Below, piece by piece: positions 22,222 through 32,172 of a DNA stretch of 64,000 bases (position 1 is its first letter; each line of letters starts with the position of its first letter). This DNA is from Vicia villosa. Its lineage: Eukaryota; Streptophyta; Magnoliopsida; Fabales; Fabaceae. The DNA lies in NCBI RefSeq assembly GCF_029867415.1, contig NW_026705331.1:124001-188000 (forward strand). Reading direction: 5' to 3'. The translations under genes and the position numbers were made by a program. The notes beneath the pieces were generated by a model. That model was given only the letters and a program-made list of their open reading frames with translations. It made no database searches and had not been told where the DNA came from.

Positions 22222-22283
22222 AACGTGGGTTGCCTCCCACGGAGCGCTTCGTTTAACGTCGCATGGCTCGACGGTCCATCGTC
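22222..22283 (-). promoter_or_regulatory. Conserved post-pol box
   Basis: Plus strand GTGGGTTGCCTCCCAC (22225-22240) is a hairpin (GTGGG/CCCAC), followed by GAGCGCTTCGTTTAACGTCGC and a CTCGACGG segment. From memory, a similar block recurs just after pol in plant Athila-like elements. Its place upstream of the env-position ORF suggests a role in RNA processing or packaging. Function not established. Confidence 0.4.
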
Positions 22284-22349
22284 CTACTAAGCAAGACGAA
22301 TGACATCAACCTGTCCAACTGGTTGACCTTGGAAATATGGCTTTAATCT

Positions 22350-24485
22350 CTACCCATTAACTTTAAAGATGTCTCCATTAGCTTGATTCTTGATTTCAAC
22401 TGCACCGTAAGGGAATACCTTATGAACCATAAATGGTCCCGACCATTTGGATCTCAATTTTCCCGGAAAAAGCTTCAAACGGGAATTGTACAGAAGGACC
22501 AGCTGTCCTTCCCAAAACTCTTTTTTCTGAATCCTCCTATCGTGCCACTTCTTGGTCTGTTCCTTGTAAACCTTGGCATTTTCGTACGCACGATTCCGGA
22601 ACTCTTCTAATTCATGCAACTGTAAGATTCTAGAATTTCCTGCTAGAGACAAGTCCATGTTCAAAAATTTAGTTGCCCAAAATGCCTTGTGTTCAAGCTC
22701 TAAAGGCAAGTGACATGCTTTTCCGTAGACAAGTTGGTATGGTGACATCCCGATGGGTGTTTTGAACGCCGTTCGGTAAGCCCATAACGCATCATCTAGC
22801 TTTGTTGCCCAATCCTTTCGCGACGAACTCACTGTCTTCTCGAGAATTTGCTTGAGCTGTCTATTAGACACCTCTACCTGACCACTAGTTTGAGGGTGAT
22901 AAGGGGTGGCTATCCGATGCTTCACATTGTATTTCTGCAGGAGTTTCTCCATGAGGTGATTTAGGAAGTGAGTTCCTTCATCACTAATTAGTGCTCTCGG
23001 TACTCCAAACCTAGCAAATATGTTCTCCCTCAAGAACTTGACTACTACCTTTGCATCATTAGTTGGTAAAGCTACCGCCTCCACCCATTTTGAGACATAG
23101 TCCACTGCAACTAAGATGTAATTCTTCCCGAATGATGGTGGAAACGGACCCATGAAGTCAATTCCCCAAACATCGAATAGCTCCACCTCTAACATGAAAT
23201 TCTGGGGCATTTGATTTCTTTTTGAAATGTTCCCAGTACGCTGACACTTATCACATTCTTTTACCATCTCTTGGGAATCTTTGAACAATGATGGCCAGTA
23301 CAATCCTGACTGCAAGACTTTGGAGGCAGTACGATCCCCACTGAAATGCCCTCCATATTCCGAGTCATGACATGCTCTCAACACATCCTTTTGCTCCTCC
23401 TCAGGCACACATCGTCTTATCAGCCCATCTACTCCTCTCTTGTATAGGTATGGGTCGTCCCATAGATAGAACCTGCAATCATGAACAAACTTTTTCTTGC
23501 GGTTAGAATCAAAATCGTCAGGTATTATACCGCCAACAAGGTAGTTTGCGTAATCAGCAAACCAAGGCACTCCAATAACAGCTAGGATGTGTTCATCAGC
23601 AAACTCATCCTTTATTGGACGCCGCTCTTCTGTCTCCTCAATGGGTGACATTCGCGAAAGGTGATCTGCAACAGTGTTCTCACACCCTTTCTTGTCGCGA
23701 ATCTCTACATCGAACTCTTGGAGAAGTAAAATCCACCTCAGAAGTCTGGGTTTTGAATCCTGCTTGGCAAAGAGATATTTTAAAGCAGCATGGTCAGTGT
23801 AAACAATCACTTTCGAACCCAACAGATATTGCCTGAATTTATCAAAGGCATACACAACAGCTAGCAACTCCTTCTCGGTGGTTGCATAATTGATCTGTGC
23901 AGGGTTCAAAACATGACTGGCATAATAAATAACATGAAGCAATTTTTCTCTCCGCTGTCCAAGTACAGCCCCCACTGCAATGTCGCTAGCATCGCACATG
24001 ATCTCAAAGGGTAGAGACCAATCAGGGGCAATCACAATGGGTGCCGACACTAGTTTATTTTTCAGTGTCTCAAATGCATCAGCACACTCTTTATCGAATA
24101 CAAAAGTCCTGTCTTTAACCAACAAAGTGGTCAGCGGTTTGGCTATCTTTGAAAAATCCCTTATGAACCTGCGGTAGAATCCCGCATGGCCAAGGAAACT
24201 CCGAATACCTTTCTCATTCAAAGGTGGTGGTAATTTTGAGATAACCTCCACCTTAGCTTGATCAACTTCGATTCCCCTGTGGGAGATCTTGTGACCAAGA
24301 ACAATGCCTTCTCGTACCATGAAATGGCACTTCTCCCAGTTTAGGATCAGATTACTTTCTTGACATCGCTGCAAAACAAGTGAAAGGTTAGCCAGACAAT
24401 TATCAAAGGAGGAACCAAAAACCGAGAAGTCATCCATGAAGACTTCCATATGCTTTTCAAGCATATCCGCAAAAATAGAAGTCAT
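22350..24485 (-). pseudogene. pol: Athila RT (C-terminal part), RNase H and integrase
   Basis: A 711-codon frame entered after a frameshift. It begins at the RT palm ([19 protein letters not shown], with the catalytic DD), then [15 protein letters not shown], the RNase H region ([27 protein letters not shown]), and integrase with H-H-C-C ([25 protein letters not shown]), catalytic Asp in [10 protein letters not shown], Asp in [10 protein letters not shown] and Glu in [12 protein letters not shown]-terminal [16 protein letters not shown] module follows, to the stop at 22350. The upstream RT half is in another frame (24482-24985), separated by loss of one base near 24484-24495, so no full-length pol can be made. 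Confidence 0.92.
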
Positions 24486-24985
24486 GCATCTTGGAATGTC
24501 GCTGGGGCATTACACAACCCGAACGGCATCCTTCTATAAGCGAAGATACCGTATGGGCAAGTAAAGGCTGTCTTTTCTTGATCCTCCGGTGCAACCGCAA
24601 TTTGGTTGTATCCAGAGTACCCATCCAGAAAACAATAATAGTCATGCCCAGCCAATCTTTCTAACATTTGGTCAATGAATGGCAATGGAAAGTGATCTTT
24701 TCTTGTGGCCAGATTTAGTCTTCTGTAGTCTATGCACACCTGCCACCCAGTGACCGTTCTGGTAGGAATCAACTCATTCTTTTCATTAGCTATCACCGTT
24801 GTACCTCCTTTTTTAGGTACCACATGAACAGGGCTCACCCATGAACTGTCTGATATCGGGTAAATAAGACCTGCATCTAACAGCTTCACAACTTCCTTTC
24901 TCACTACCTCCTTCATAACTGGGTTCAATCTCCTTTGAGGCTGCACCACCGGTTTGTGATCTTCTTCCATGAGAATTTTGTGCAT
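24482..24985 (-). pseudogene. pol: Athila RT N-terminal half between a stop and a frameshift
   Basis: Encodes the RT fingers: LDAGLIYPISDSSWVSPVHVVPKKGG, VCIDYRRLN, FLDGYSGYNQIAVAPEDQEKTAFT and [13 protein letters not shown]. It shares the gag-protease frame but is cut off from it by TGA at 24986-24988. It runs out of frame after ATFQ, where one A appears to be missing from an AAAGA run. Confidence 0.9.
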
Positions 24986-27799
24986 TCACATCGTAGGACT
25001 TATTCCCTTGAGGTCTTCAATCTTCCAACCCATAGCTCCCTTGAACTTTTTCAGAACTTCAATTAACTTGTCTTCTTGTATATTTTTCAAGCTCGAGCTA
25101 ATGATGGCGGGACATTTTTCTTCAGAATCAAGGAAAACATATTTAAGATTCTCCGGAAGCTGTTTCAATTCTGAACTTTTTGGCTTTTCTTCATTGCAAC
25201 CCAATGCTATTGGTTGCCTTAGATCTTCCCACCTATGTGTTCGAGAACCTTTAAAGATAGGTTGAGTTTCCAACATTGATACCACCTCCAAGTCATTATC
25301 ATTGGCTTCTTCATTTTCTCCAAAAATTGACAAGCTCAAAACTCTTTCGAGAGGTAATTGCGATACACTCTCCACATGATCACTTTCTACCACTTGTTGG
25401 AGCACTTGTATATTGCTACTAGTGCCAATATCCTCTTTATGCTTCATGGTATTATGAACATTGATTTTTAACTCTTCATCATAAACCTTCAAAGTCAGAG
25501 TGCCCCCATCCATATCTATCATGACTCTCCCCGTTTCCAAGAATGGTCGTCCCAGAATTATCGGCATCTCTTCGTCTTCTGGCATTTCAAGAATTACAAA
25601 ATCTACCGGAAACACAAACTTATCCACTTTCACAAGGACGTCTTGGACTACTCCGTAAGGTCGCTTGACCGAATGATCTGCAAATTGGAGAGTCATCCGA
25701 GTGTCTTGGATTGCACCAATTCCCAACTTTTTGTAGATGGATAGAGGCATGAGACTGATACTTGCCCCCAGATCAATTAGAGCTCTCTTGAAAGATCTAT
25801 CTCCAATAGTGCAAGGGATAGTAACTGCTCCTCTATCCTTCTTTTTCACTGGTATCTTCATGCCCTGCAAAATAGCACTACAAGTTTCTGTTAGAATAAT
25901 GGGATGGTCTGCAATGGTTCGCTTTTTAGCGATGATGTCCTTCATGAATTTGGCATAGGTGGGCATTTGCTCAAGTGCCTCCAACAACGGAATATTCAGC
26001 TCCAGCTTTTTGAATAATTCCAGGAACTTCTCAAAATTCTTTTCTTGCTGCCCCTTTTTCTTGTTTCTTTGAGGGTAAGGCAACTTGACTTCTGGTGTTG
26101 GTGTTAATACTTTTTCTTTCGTAACTGGTGCTGGTGTTACCACTTCTTCTTCCACTTGCTCATTCTCTCTTATGTCCAGCTCCACCTCAAGCAATTGATC
26201 CTCACTCTCCGAATCCTTTTCCACCACTTCACGTGGTTTCCCTCTCCGTGTAGTGACGACATTGATTTTTTGATTGTCTTTAGGATTAGTAACAGTTGCG
26301 CTTGGGAGGGCTCCTGGTGCTTGCGGAATTGCAAGGTGTTGAGCAATTTGACTCATTTGTACTTCAAGGTTCTTGATTGAGGCTCCGGTGTTCCTTAAAT
26401 TGCTACGTGTCTCTTCTTGGAATTGGGAGCTTTGAGCGGCCATCTTTTCAATGGCAATTTCCCACTCCGCCTTTCTTGGACCCTGTGGTTGGTATTGTTG
26501 TTGAGGTTGCTGGTATGGTTGTTGTTGCGGACGATATTGTTGTCCCTGTGGTTGGTATTGTTGAGTCTGAGGCTGATATGGTTGTTGTCCTTGAACCGGC
26601 TTCTGGCCGTTTCCTTGCTGGTCTTTCCATGAGAAGTTCGGATGATTTTTCCACCCCGGATTATATGTGTTGGCATAAGGATTATTCTGCCTCAACATAT
26701 GAATCTGCTCAACCTGTTCTTGAGTTGCCACACAATGCATAGCAAAGTGCGGTCCACCACATATTTCACAAAGAACCGCTTTAACTGGTTCCACCTGTGC
26801 TACTGTCTGAGTTCCAATATTCATCTTTTTTAACCTTCTCTCTACCTCTGCAGCAATCTGATCCTCCATCTTTACAACCTGTTCTGGCAACTTCAAATCA
26901 ATTTTGCCCTCCGGTTGGCTCATGGTACGATCATACAACTCAAGATGCTCATTAGCAGCAATTGCCTCTATGATCCTTTTCATAACTGTGGCTGTAGCAA
27001 AATTTGTTGAACCACCAGCAGCGGTATCAATAAGCTGCTTTGTCTTAAGTCGCAACCCATTCACGAAATTCTGCATTTGCTCGGTAGCGTCCATGTTATG
27101 AGTAGGACATGCAGTCAAACACCTTTTGAACCTCTTGTATGCATCCCCCAATGATTCCCCCTCTTTTTGTTTGAAATTTACAATGTCGTATCTTTTTCGG
27201 ATAAACACCGACGCAGGAAAATATTCATTGAGGAATGCCGTTTCCATCTCTTGCCATGTTGTGATACTTGCAGCCGGAAGTGAGTAAAACCACTCCTCTG
27301 CGTCATCAGTAAGTGTAAACGGGAACATAACAAGTCTCTTGGCCTCCTCTGAATGACCTTCGATCTTCAACGAAGTTGTCGTAGTGAGAAATCTCTGAAG
27401 ATGCTTATTTGCATCCTCGTTTATTCTTCCGGAGAACGGCTTGCTCTCTAACTGGCGAATGGTGGATGGATGCAATTGAAAATGTGCCACATTCACAGGT
27501 TGATTAACAATAGTCATCCGGTTGGGGTGAGCATTTGCCCCTCCATAGTCCCCTAACAATCTCTCCGCAGGAGGTTGATTTCCAGCCATGTTAACTGGTT
27601 CCTGAACTACCTCCCTGTCAAAGTCAGAGTCGCTGTGCTCCGAATGCACAGACACTTCGTCGTCGCTTTCCTGATGTGGAACACTAAGACTTGCACTTGG
27701 TGCTGCCAGTCTTTCAATTCTTGCCTTGCGGCGTCTCTCGTGCAGAGCTCTTTCTGGTTCTGTGTCAAAGGAAAATTTAGCTGAGGTCTGACCTCGCAT
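24986..27799 (-). CDS. gag-pro: Athila gag-protease
   Basis: A 937-residue open frame starting MRGQTSAKFSF. Capsid domain (Retrotrans_gag) lies at about residues 110-220 (FPFTLTDDAEEWFYSLP, WQEMETAFLNEYFP). A zinc knuckle of Athila form CEICGGPHFAMHC follows near residue 345, then a long Gln/Pro/Tyr-rich spacer (about residues 390-450), an acidic linker, and protease with ALIDLGASISLMP near residue 705 and ILGRPFLETGRVMID about 75 residues later. DLGAS in place of DTGAS is usual for Athila. The capsid and protease parts look intact. It ends at a TGA that interrupts what is normally one gag-pol frame, so only gag-protease could be made. Confidence 0.9.
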   Translation of the reverse strand: MRGQTSAKFSFDTEPERALHERRRKARIERLAAPSASLSVPHQESDDEVSVHSEHSDSDFDREVVQEPVNMAGNQPPAERLLGDYGGANAHPNRMTIVNQPVNVAHFQLHPSTIRQLESKPFSGRINEDANKHLQRFLTTTTSLKIEGHSEEAKRLVMFPFTLTDDAEEWFYSLPAASITTWQEMETAFLNEYFPASVFIRKRYDIVNFKQKEGESLGDAYKRFKRCLTACPTHNMDATEQMQNFVNGLRLKTKQLIDTAAGGSTNFATATVMKRIIEAIAANEHLELYDRTMSQPEGKIDLKLPEQVVKMEDQIAAEVERRLKKMNIGTQTVAQVEPVKAVLCEICGGPHFAMHCVATQEQVEQIHMLRQNNPYANTYNPGWKNHPNFSWKDQQGNGQKPVQGQQPYQPQTQQYQPQGQQYRPQQQPYQQPQQQYQPQGPRKAEWEIAIEKMAAQSSQFQEETRSNLRNTGASIKNLEVQMSQIAQHLAIPQAPGALPSATVTNPKDNQKINVVTTRRGKPREVVEKDSESEDQLLEVELDIRENEQVEEEVVTPAPVTKEKVLTPTPEVKLPYPQRNKKKGQQEKNFEKFLELFKKLELNIPLLEALEQMPTYAKFMKDIIAKKRTIADHPIILTETCSAILQGMKIPVKKKDRGAVTIPCTIGDRSFKRALIDLGASISLMPLSIYKKLGIGAIQDTRMTLQFADHSVKRPYGVVQDVLVKVDKFVFPVDFVILEMPEDEEMPIILGRPFLETGRVMIDMDGGTLTLKVYDEELKINVHNTMKHKEDIGTSSNIQVLQQVVESDHVESVSQLPLERVLSLSIFGENEEANDNDLEVVSMLETQPIFKGSRTHRWEDLRQPIALGCNEEKPKSSELKQLPENLKYVFLDSEEKCPAIISSSLKNIQEDKLIEVLKKFKGAMGWKIEDLKGISPTM

Positions 27800-27928
27800 A
27801 AACAGTTAGACAACAGTTAGAACAGATACAAGACTGCAATGAAATTCAAATTAACAAATAAAAATAAAATTTTGGTCGCAGAGCAACAAAATTCCAATTG
27901 ACTTAAAGTTCGGCTTATAGTTTGGCAG

Positions 27929-27946
27929 TCCCCGGCAACGGCGCCA
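27929..27946 (-). other. Athila primer-binding site (tRNA-Asp type)
   Basis: Minus-strand TGGCGCCGTTGCCGGGGA lies 6 nt inside the 5' LTR. It is the primer site known for Athila elements, complementary to the 3' end of tRNA-Asp. The leader between it and gag (27800-27928) holds no gene. Confidence 0.9.
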
Positions 27947-27952
27947 AAAACT

Positions 27953-29391
27953 TGATCGGAAAATAGCAAGTGTACTACTTTTGTTACCGATGTAGTTATT
28001 AAAATGGAGTTGAATCCAAGTATCGATCACAAGGACTGCGGATAAAATATAAGCCAGGACTAAATTTCAATTGAACAAAAAGCTATTGTGGTTTTTGATT
28101 TTCTTGATAAAACTACTAACTGTTTATAATTAAAAACGATAAGTAATTGATGATTTGGTTCACAAATGAGAAGGCATGCTAAGGTTGATGTATAAATCTT
28201 ATGTAACTCCTTGAGAACACCGTTGTTCATGAAAAGATGTGACTACAATTGAGTATCAATTCCATAAAATAGTTTTCCCTAATTCCTTAGTGGAGAACTT
28301 ATTAATACTTAAAAGTCAAGTTCAATTCCTCAATAATTGAATTTAGTATTAAGGCATTATGCATCGTAATCTAGAATGAATGATCACTATGGTGAAATCC
28401 TTATTCCTAAGCGATTTACCGGTAATGTTTTGATTCAAAACGCATTAGAGTGGTGTGTCACGCCTAACCCTAATCATAGATCAACAAAATATTTTCCAAT
28501 ATGATGAAGCATGAAAATCTTTGAATCATAAACTCAAATTATAAAAACATCAAATTCATCACAACGGTTTTAACAAGTCATTACATGAAAAGATTTAGGG
28601 ACATCACCCTAGCATAAAATAGTTTAGCTACTCATAGTGTTTAAGAAAATAACAAGAGTAAATGAAGTCATTACAAGAAATTATCGGTCGATATGATCTC
28701 CAATCGCGAGTGCTCTTGAAGATCTCTTCCAAAACCCTTGATTGCTTTTTCTCTGTAATTCTCTATGCTCAATGATCCAAGATGCCTGGTTCCTTCTTCC
28801 TGTTAGGTTTTAGTAGTGTTGGCAGTCATCCCTCGTATCCGAAAGGTCCAAAATACCCTTAATGAGCTCAAGGCTTTCAAAATATCAAAAGTTGGAACTC
28901 TGCCCGCGCCTACCAACACGGACCGTGTGCAGGAACACGGGTGCCCGTGTTGGTCAACTGCTGCTTAGCCAAAAAAATCACTTTCTGCTCAGCTTTTCAC
29001 ACGGACCGTGTGCAGGAACATGGGTGCCCGTGTGAAACCTCTGCCTAGCTTTCAAAAACATCTTTCCAGCCATCTTTTGACACGGCCCGTGTGCATGCAC
29101 ACTGGTGCCCGTGTGAACCTTCTATTTGGCTCTTTCAGCTTCTTTTTCTCGCCTCGGAGTGTCTTAAGTTCCTATCTCATTCCTGGGTCAACCTGGCCAA
29201 CAACAAACTAACAACCAACGCATAAAATGGCACTTTTATAAAACTTAAAACACACTAGCATGCAAAACTCAAACAACCGACAAATTAAGAAACTTATAAT
29301 AAAACCTATAACAATGCCACTTAGTATTACCAAGATTATGACTTTTGGTCGGAAAAAGGTGCGGAAACTTACTAGAAATGGTGACCGATCA
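27953..29391 (-). repeat. Athila 5' LTR
   Basis: Right-hand LTR, 1,439 bp. Compared with the left one it has five substitutions, all transitions; four are at CpG sites and three of those fall in the palindrome cluster (28913-29118 here). A TTTTATAAAA promoter candidate is at 29234-29243, about 150 bp inside the U3 end. The last base abuts the GTACG duplication. Confidence 0.95.
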
Positions 29392-29396
29392 GTACG

Positions 29397-30079
29397 GCAT
29401 CCCTGAACGGATTATCACGGACAATGGCACAAATCTAAACAACATAATGATTACTGAACTTTGCACACAGTTCAAGATCAAACATCATAATTCTTCTCCA
29501 TATCGACCAAAGATGAACGGCGCGGTGGAAGCTGCCAACAAGAACATCAAGAAAATCATACAAAAAATGACAGTAACCTACAAAGATTGGCATGAGATGT
29601 TACCTTTTGCTCTTCATGGTTATCGCACATCTGCGCGTACTTCAACAGGGGCAACTCCATTCTCCTTAGTCTATGGTATGGAGGCAGTTCTTCCAATTGA
29701 AATTCAGATTCCTTCCCTAAGGATTATGAAAGAAGCCAATCTAGACGAAGACGATTGGATTCAAACACGGTTGGACCAGATAAACTTGATTGATGAGAAA
29801 AGGCTCGCAGCTATTTGTCATGGTCAGCTATACCAAAAGCGTATGATCAAAGCCTTCAACAAAAAAGTCAAAAGTCAAGCATACCAAACTGGTGGCTTGG
29901 TTGTCAAACGCATCATCTTACCACAAGGTGATCCCAGAGGCAAATGGACTCCCACCTACGAGGGACCATTCATAATCAAGAAAATATTCTCCGGCGGCGC
30001 CATGTTGCTTACCACCATGGATGGTGAGGATTTCCCACACCCTGTGAATGCTGACATAGTCAAAAAATACTTCGCTTAA
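29397..30079 (+). pseudogene. pol: Ogre integrase C-terminal part
   Basis: This resumes the frame broken at 17439 once the Athila element and one GTACG copy are set aside. It carries the second catalytic Asp (IITDNGTNLNN) and the Glu (MNGAVEAANKNIKK), then ATPFSLVYGMEAVLPIE and a C-terminal GKWTPTYEGPFIIKKIFSGGAMLL module. It stops with TAA at 30077-30079. The piece has no start of its own in the correct context; apparent starts within the Athila LTR are artefacts. Confidence 0.92.
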
Positions 30080-30097
30080 AAAGAAAAAAACAGCTCG

Positions 30098-30238
30098 CTA
30101 AGTTGAAAACCTGAAAGGGCAACTTAGGCAAAAAATGAGCGTCTCGGTGGATTGAAAACCCGAAAGGGCGGTCCAGGCAAAAATTAAAGACTAAACAAAT
30201 ACTATCCCGGTAGGCTGAAAACCTGAAAGGGCAGCCTA
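30098..30238 (+). promoter_or_regulatory. Three tandem RNA hairpins with GAAA loops after Ogre pol
   Basis: Hairpins at 30098-30127, 30148-30175 and 30211-30238 share the core AAAACC(T/C)GAAAGGG flanked by changing but complementary stems: CTAAGTTG/CAACTTAG, TGGATTG/CGGTCCA (two G-U pairs) and TAGGCTG/CAGCCTA. The core itself can fold as CCY-GAAA-GGG, a GNRA tetraloop, leaving an AAAA bulge on one side. The array starts 19 nt after the pol stop codon. Compensatory changes point to RNA structure. A role in readthrough, packaging, export or termination is open. Confidence 0.65.
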
Positions 30239-31380
30239 GGCAAAAGTTAGGGAATGAAGCATACAACTATGTTCCGTTCAGCTGCCTACTCCCCATCAAG
30301 ATTCAACACCTCAAAGACACCGATCAGTCCAACCACTTTCTTCCAACAAGTGAGGGATGAGATGCTCGAAGACAGATTGGCAATAGCAGAATTGAAACTT
30401 GACTGGATTGTTTTCACATAGCTATTTATCTTTATAAATATTTTCCAAAACTTTATGACAGTTTCCTACTTCTAGGATTATTGTCTCCCTGTGCTAATCA
30501 GCCTATCATGGCTCTTTTTCAAAAATCAATGCAGCTTAGGCTCAAAAATCACCATTTTCACTTTTTCTGTTTTAAATACGTAAACGTCCCAATGATAATT
30601 CTGAATGAACATGTGCATTTGAATATGATTGATGTTTACCAGGAAAAACAGGAATAGCATTCAGGTAATGTCCCAATTATCTGGACATCATCCCATCAGA
30701 AGAAAATCCCCAAGAGAAGCGCATTTCTCAGCAAATTCCTCAAAAAAGATTTTCTCTTCAAAAGAAGTCTTATCCCCCAGCAGGGTTGTTCCAGATTACT
30801 ATCTTCAGAAGGTGTGATCCCCGCACCCGGACTTGGTCAGATAGTGCATCGGAGGATTATGCATCTTCCTCATTCCCATTTGAAAGGGCATCAGCACTTC
30901 CAGCTACCTTTCATTCCCAAGTGATAGTCAAAGATCCTTCAACAGAGTACCATGGTTCTCAAAGAATTTCCCCAGCCGAGGGTACTCAAACAAGACAAAA
31001 GATCATCAACAATCACAATATAGTCATATCCAGATGACTGGCGGAAATTTATTTTCCCAAATAGAAGCTTGACATCACATTCATACATCACACATTCATA
31101 TTCACATTCATACATCATGCATCATGCGCGTATTCATACGCATATTCATACACAACATAACATGCATATTTCTCCTTTAACTCGAGAGTATCTCACATTA
31201 CATGCATCATAAACATTGCATATCACTAACTTGATTTTTCAGGTAGACGAATATCTTCAACAAAGATATTCTCAATCACATGCAGTGTTCACCTGAATTC
31301 CATGAACGATTCTCTCAGATATAATCAAGCCAAAGATTCATTCTGATCACTTATCAACTCAAAAACAAACATCACAGATC
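30239..31380 (+). other. Ogre 3' UTR, first part
   Basis: No gene recognised. Between about 31075 and 31160 there are short CATTCATA/CATCATGCA repeats, similar in flavour to the ORF1-gag spacer repeats. Confidence 0.5.
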
Positions 31381-31812
31381 AAAGTTGATACCTCAGACGG
31401 TTCCAGAACGATCTAACATTGCAGATCTAAAGTTGATACCTCAGACGGTTCCAAAATGATCTAACATCGCAGATCTAAAGTTGATACCTCAGACGGTTCC
31501 AGAACGATCTAACATTGCAGATCTAAAGTTGATACCTCAGACGGTTCCAAAACGATCTAACATCGAAGATCTAAAGTTGATACCTCAGACGGTTCCAGAA
31601 CGATCTAACATCGAAGATCTAAAGTTGATACCTCAGACGGTTCCAGAACGATCTAACATTGAAGATCTAAAGTTGATACCTCAGACGGTTCCAGAACGAT
31701 CTAACATTGAAGATCTAAAGTCGATACCTCAGACGATTCAAGGATGATCTAACATCAAAGATCTAAAGCTGATACCTCAAACGGTTCCACAATGATCAAC
31801 TTTCAAAATCTA
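31381..31812 (+). repeat. 48-bp tandem repeat, about nine copies, in Ogre 3' UTR
   Basis: The unit starts around GATACCTCAGACGGTTCC and contains CGATCTAACAT and GATCTAAAG. Because 48 is a multiple of three, the array reads as a 16-residue repeat (LIPQTVPERSNIEDLK) that stays open over five units, although there is no sign it is translated. The outermost units are the most diverged. Hypervariable tandem arrays in the 3' UTR of Tat/Ogre elements are known and can seed satellite DNA. Confidence 0.9.
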
Positions 31813-32160
31813 AAGCAGGAAAAACTTTGGACAAGTTCCGTAGCAATCATCCTCCTAGACTTAAAGCGGTAACCTTGGACGGTTCCGAAACAGTCAACAC
31901 AAAGACTTTCAAATCCTTCATCAAGATATAATCAATGGATTCATTCTGATGAACAAACCATCAACCCATTTACCAGGTGGCATCTGAAAGCCCATCTCAG
32001 GTAATGTTTCAATCTGCCAACAACATTTCGCAGACGACATTCAAATGCAACTTCCAACATCTCTTCTGATCAAGGTAAGTGCAAATTTTCAGGGCATCTA
32101 AATATTCAATCATCTTCTACCTTCAGATTTCAGACAATCTCTTCAGGTTTAAGAAGATTG
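31813..32160 (+). other. Ogre 3' UTR, last part
   Basis: No gene; fragments resembling the 48-bp unit (ACGGTTCCG near 31885) suggest older, decayed copies. Confidence 0.4.
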
Positions 32161-32172
32161 AATAGGGGCAAC
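32161..32172 (+). other. Ogre polypurine tract
   Basis: AATAGGGGCA followed by AC directly before the 3' LTR TG. Confidence 0.7.

Larger units (their letters stand above)
17440..29391 (-). mobile_element. Athila-type Ty3/gypsy retrotransposon inserted in Ogre integrase
   Basis: An 11,952-bp element in opposite orientation to Ogre. On the plus strand the LTRs start TGATCGG and end CCGATCA, a 7-bp terminal inverted repeat. LTRs are 1,440 and 1,439 bp and differ by 5 substitutions and one A. Read on the minus strand, the tRNA-Asp-type primer site lies just inside the right LTR, then gag-protease, RT-RNase H-integrase, an env-position ORF, and a polypurine tract before the left LTR. This is the standard Athila layout. 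A TGA and a 1-bp deletion in pol disable this copy although its LTRs are about 99.6% identical, so it is young but dead. Confidence 0.95.

Noticed and set aside
31481..31747. 88-codon ORF of 16-residue repeats
   Set aside because: It is the 48-bp non-coding tandem array of the Ogre 3' UTR; its openness follows from the unit length and there is no start or downstream context for expression.
31381..31812. CRISPR-like array
   Set aside because: Units abut with no unique spacers, and the context is a plant retrotransposon.
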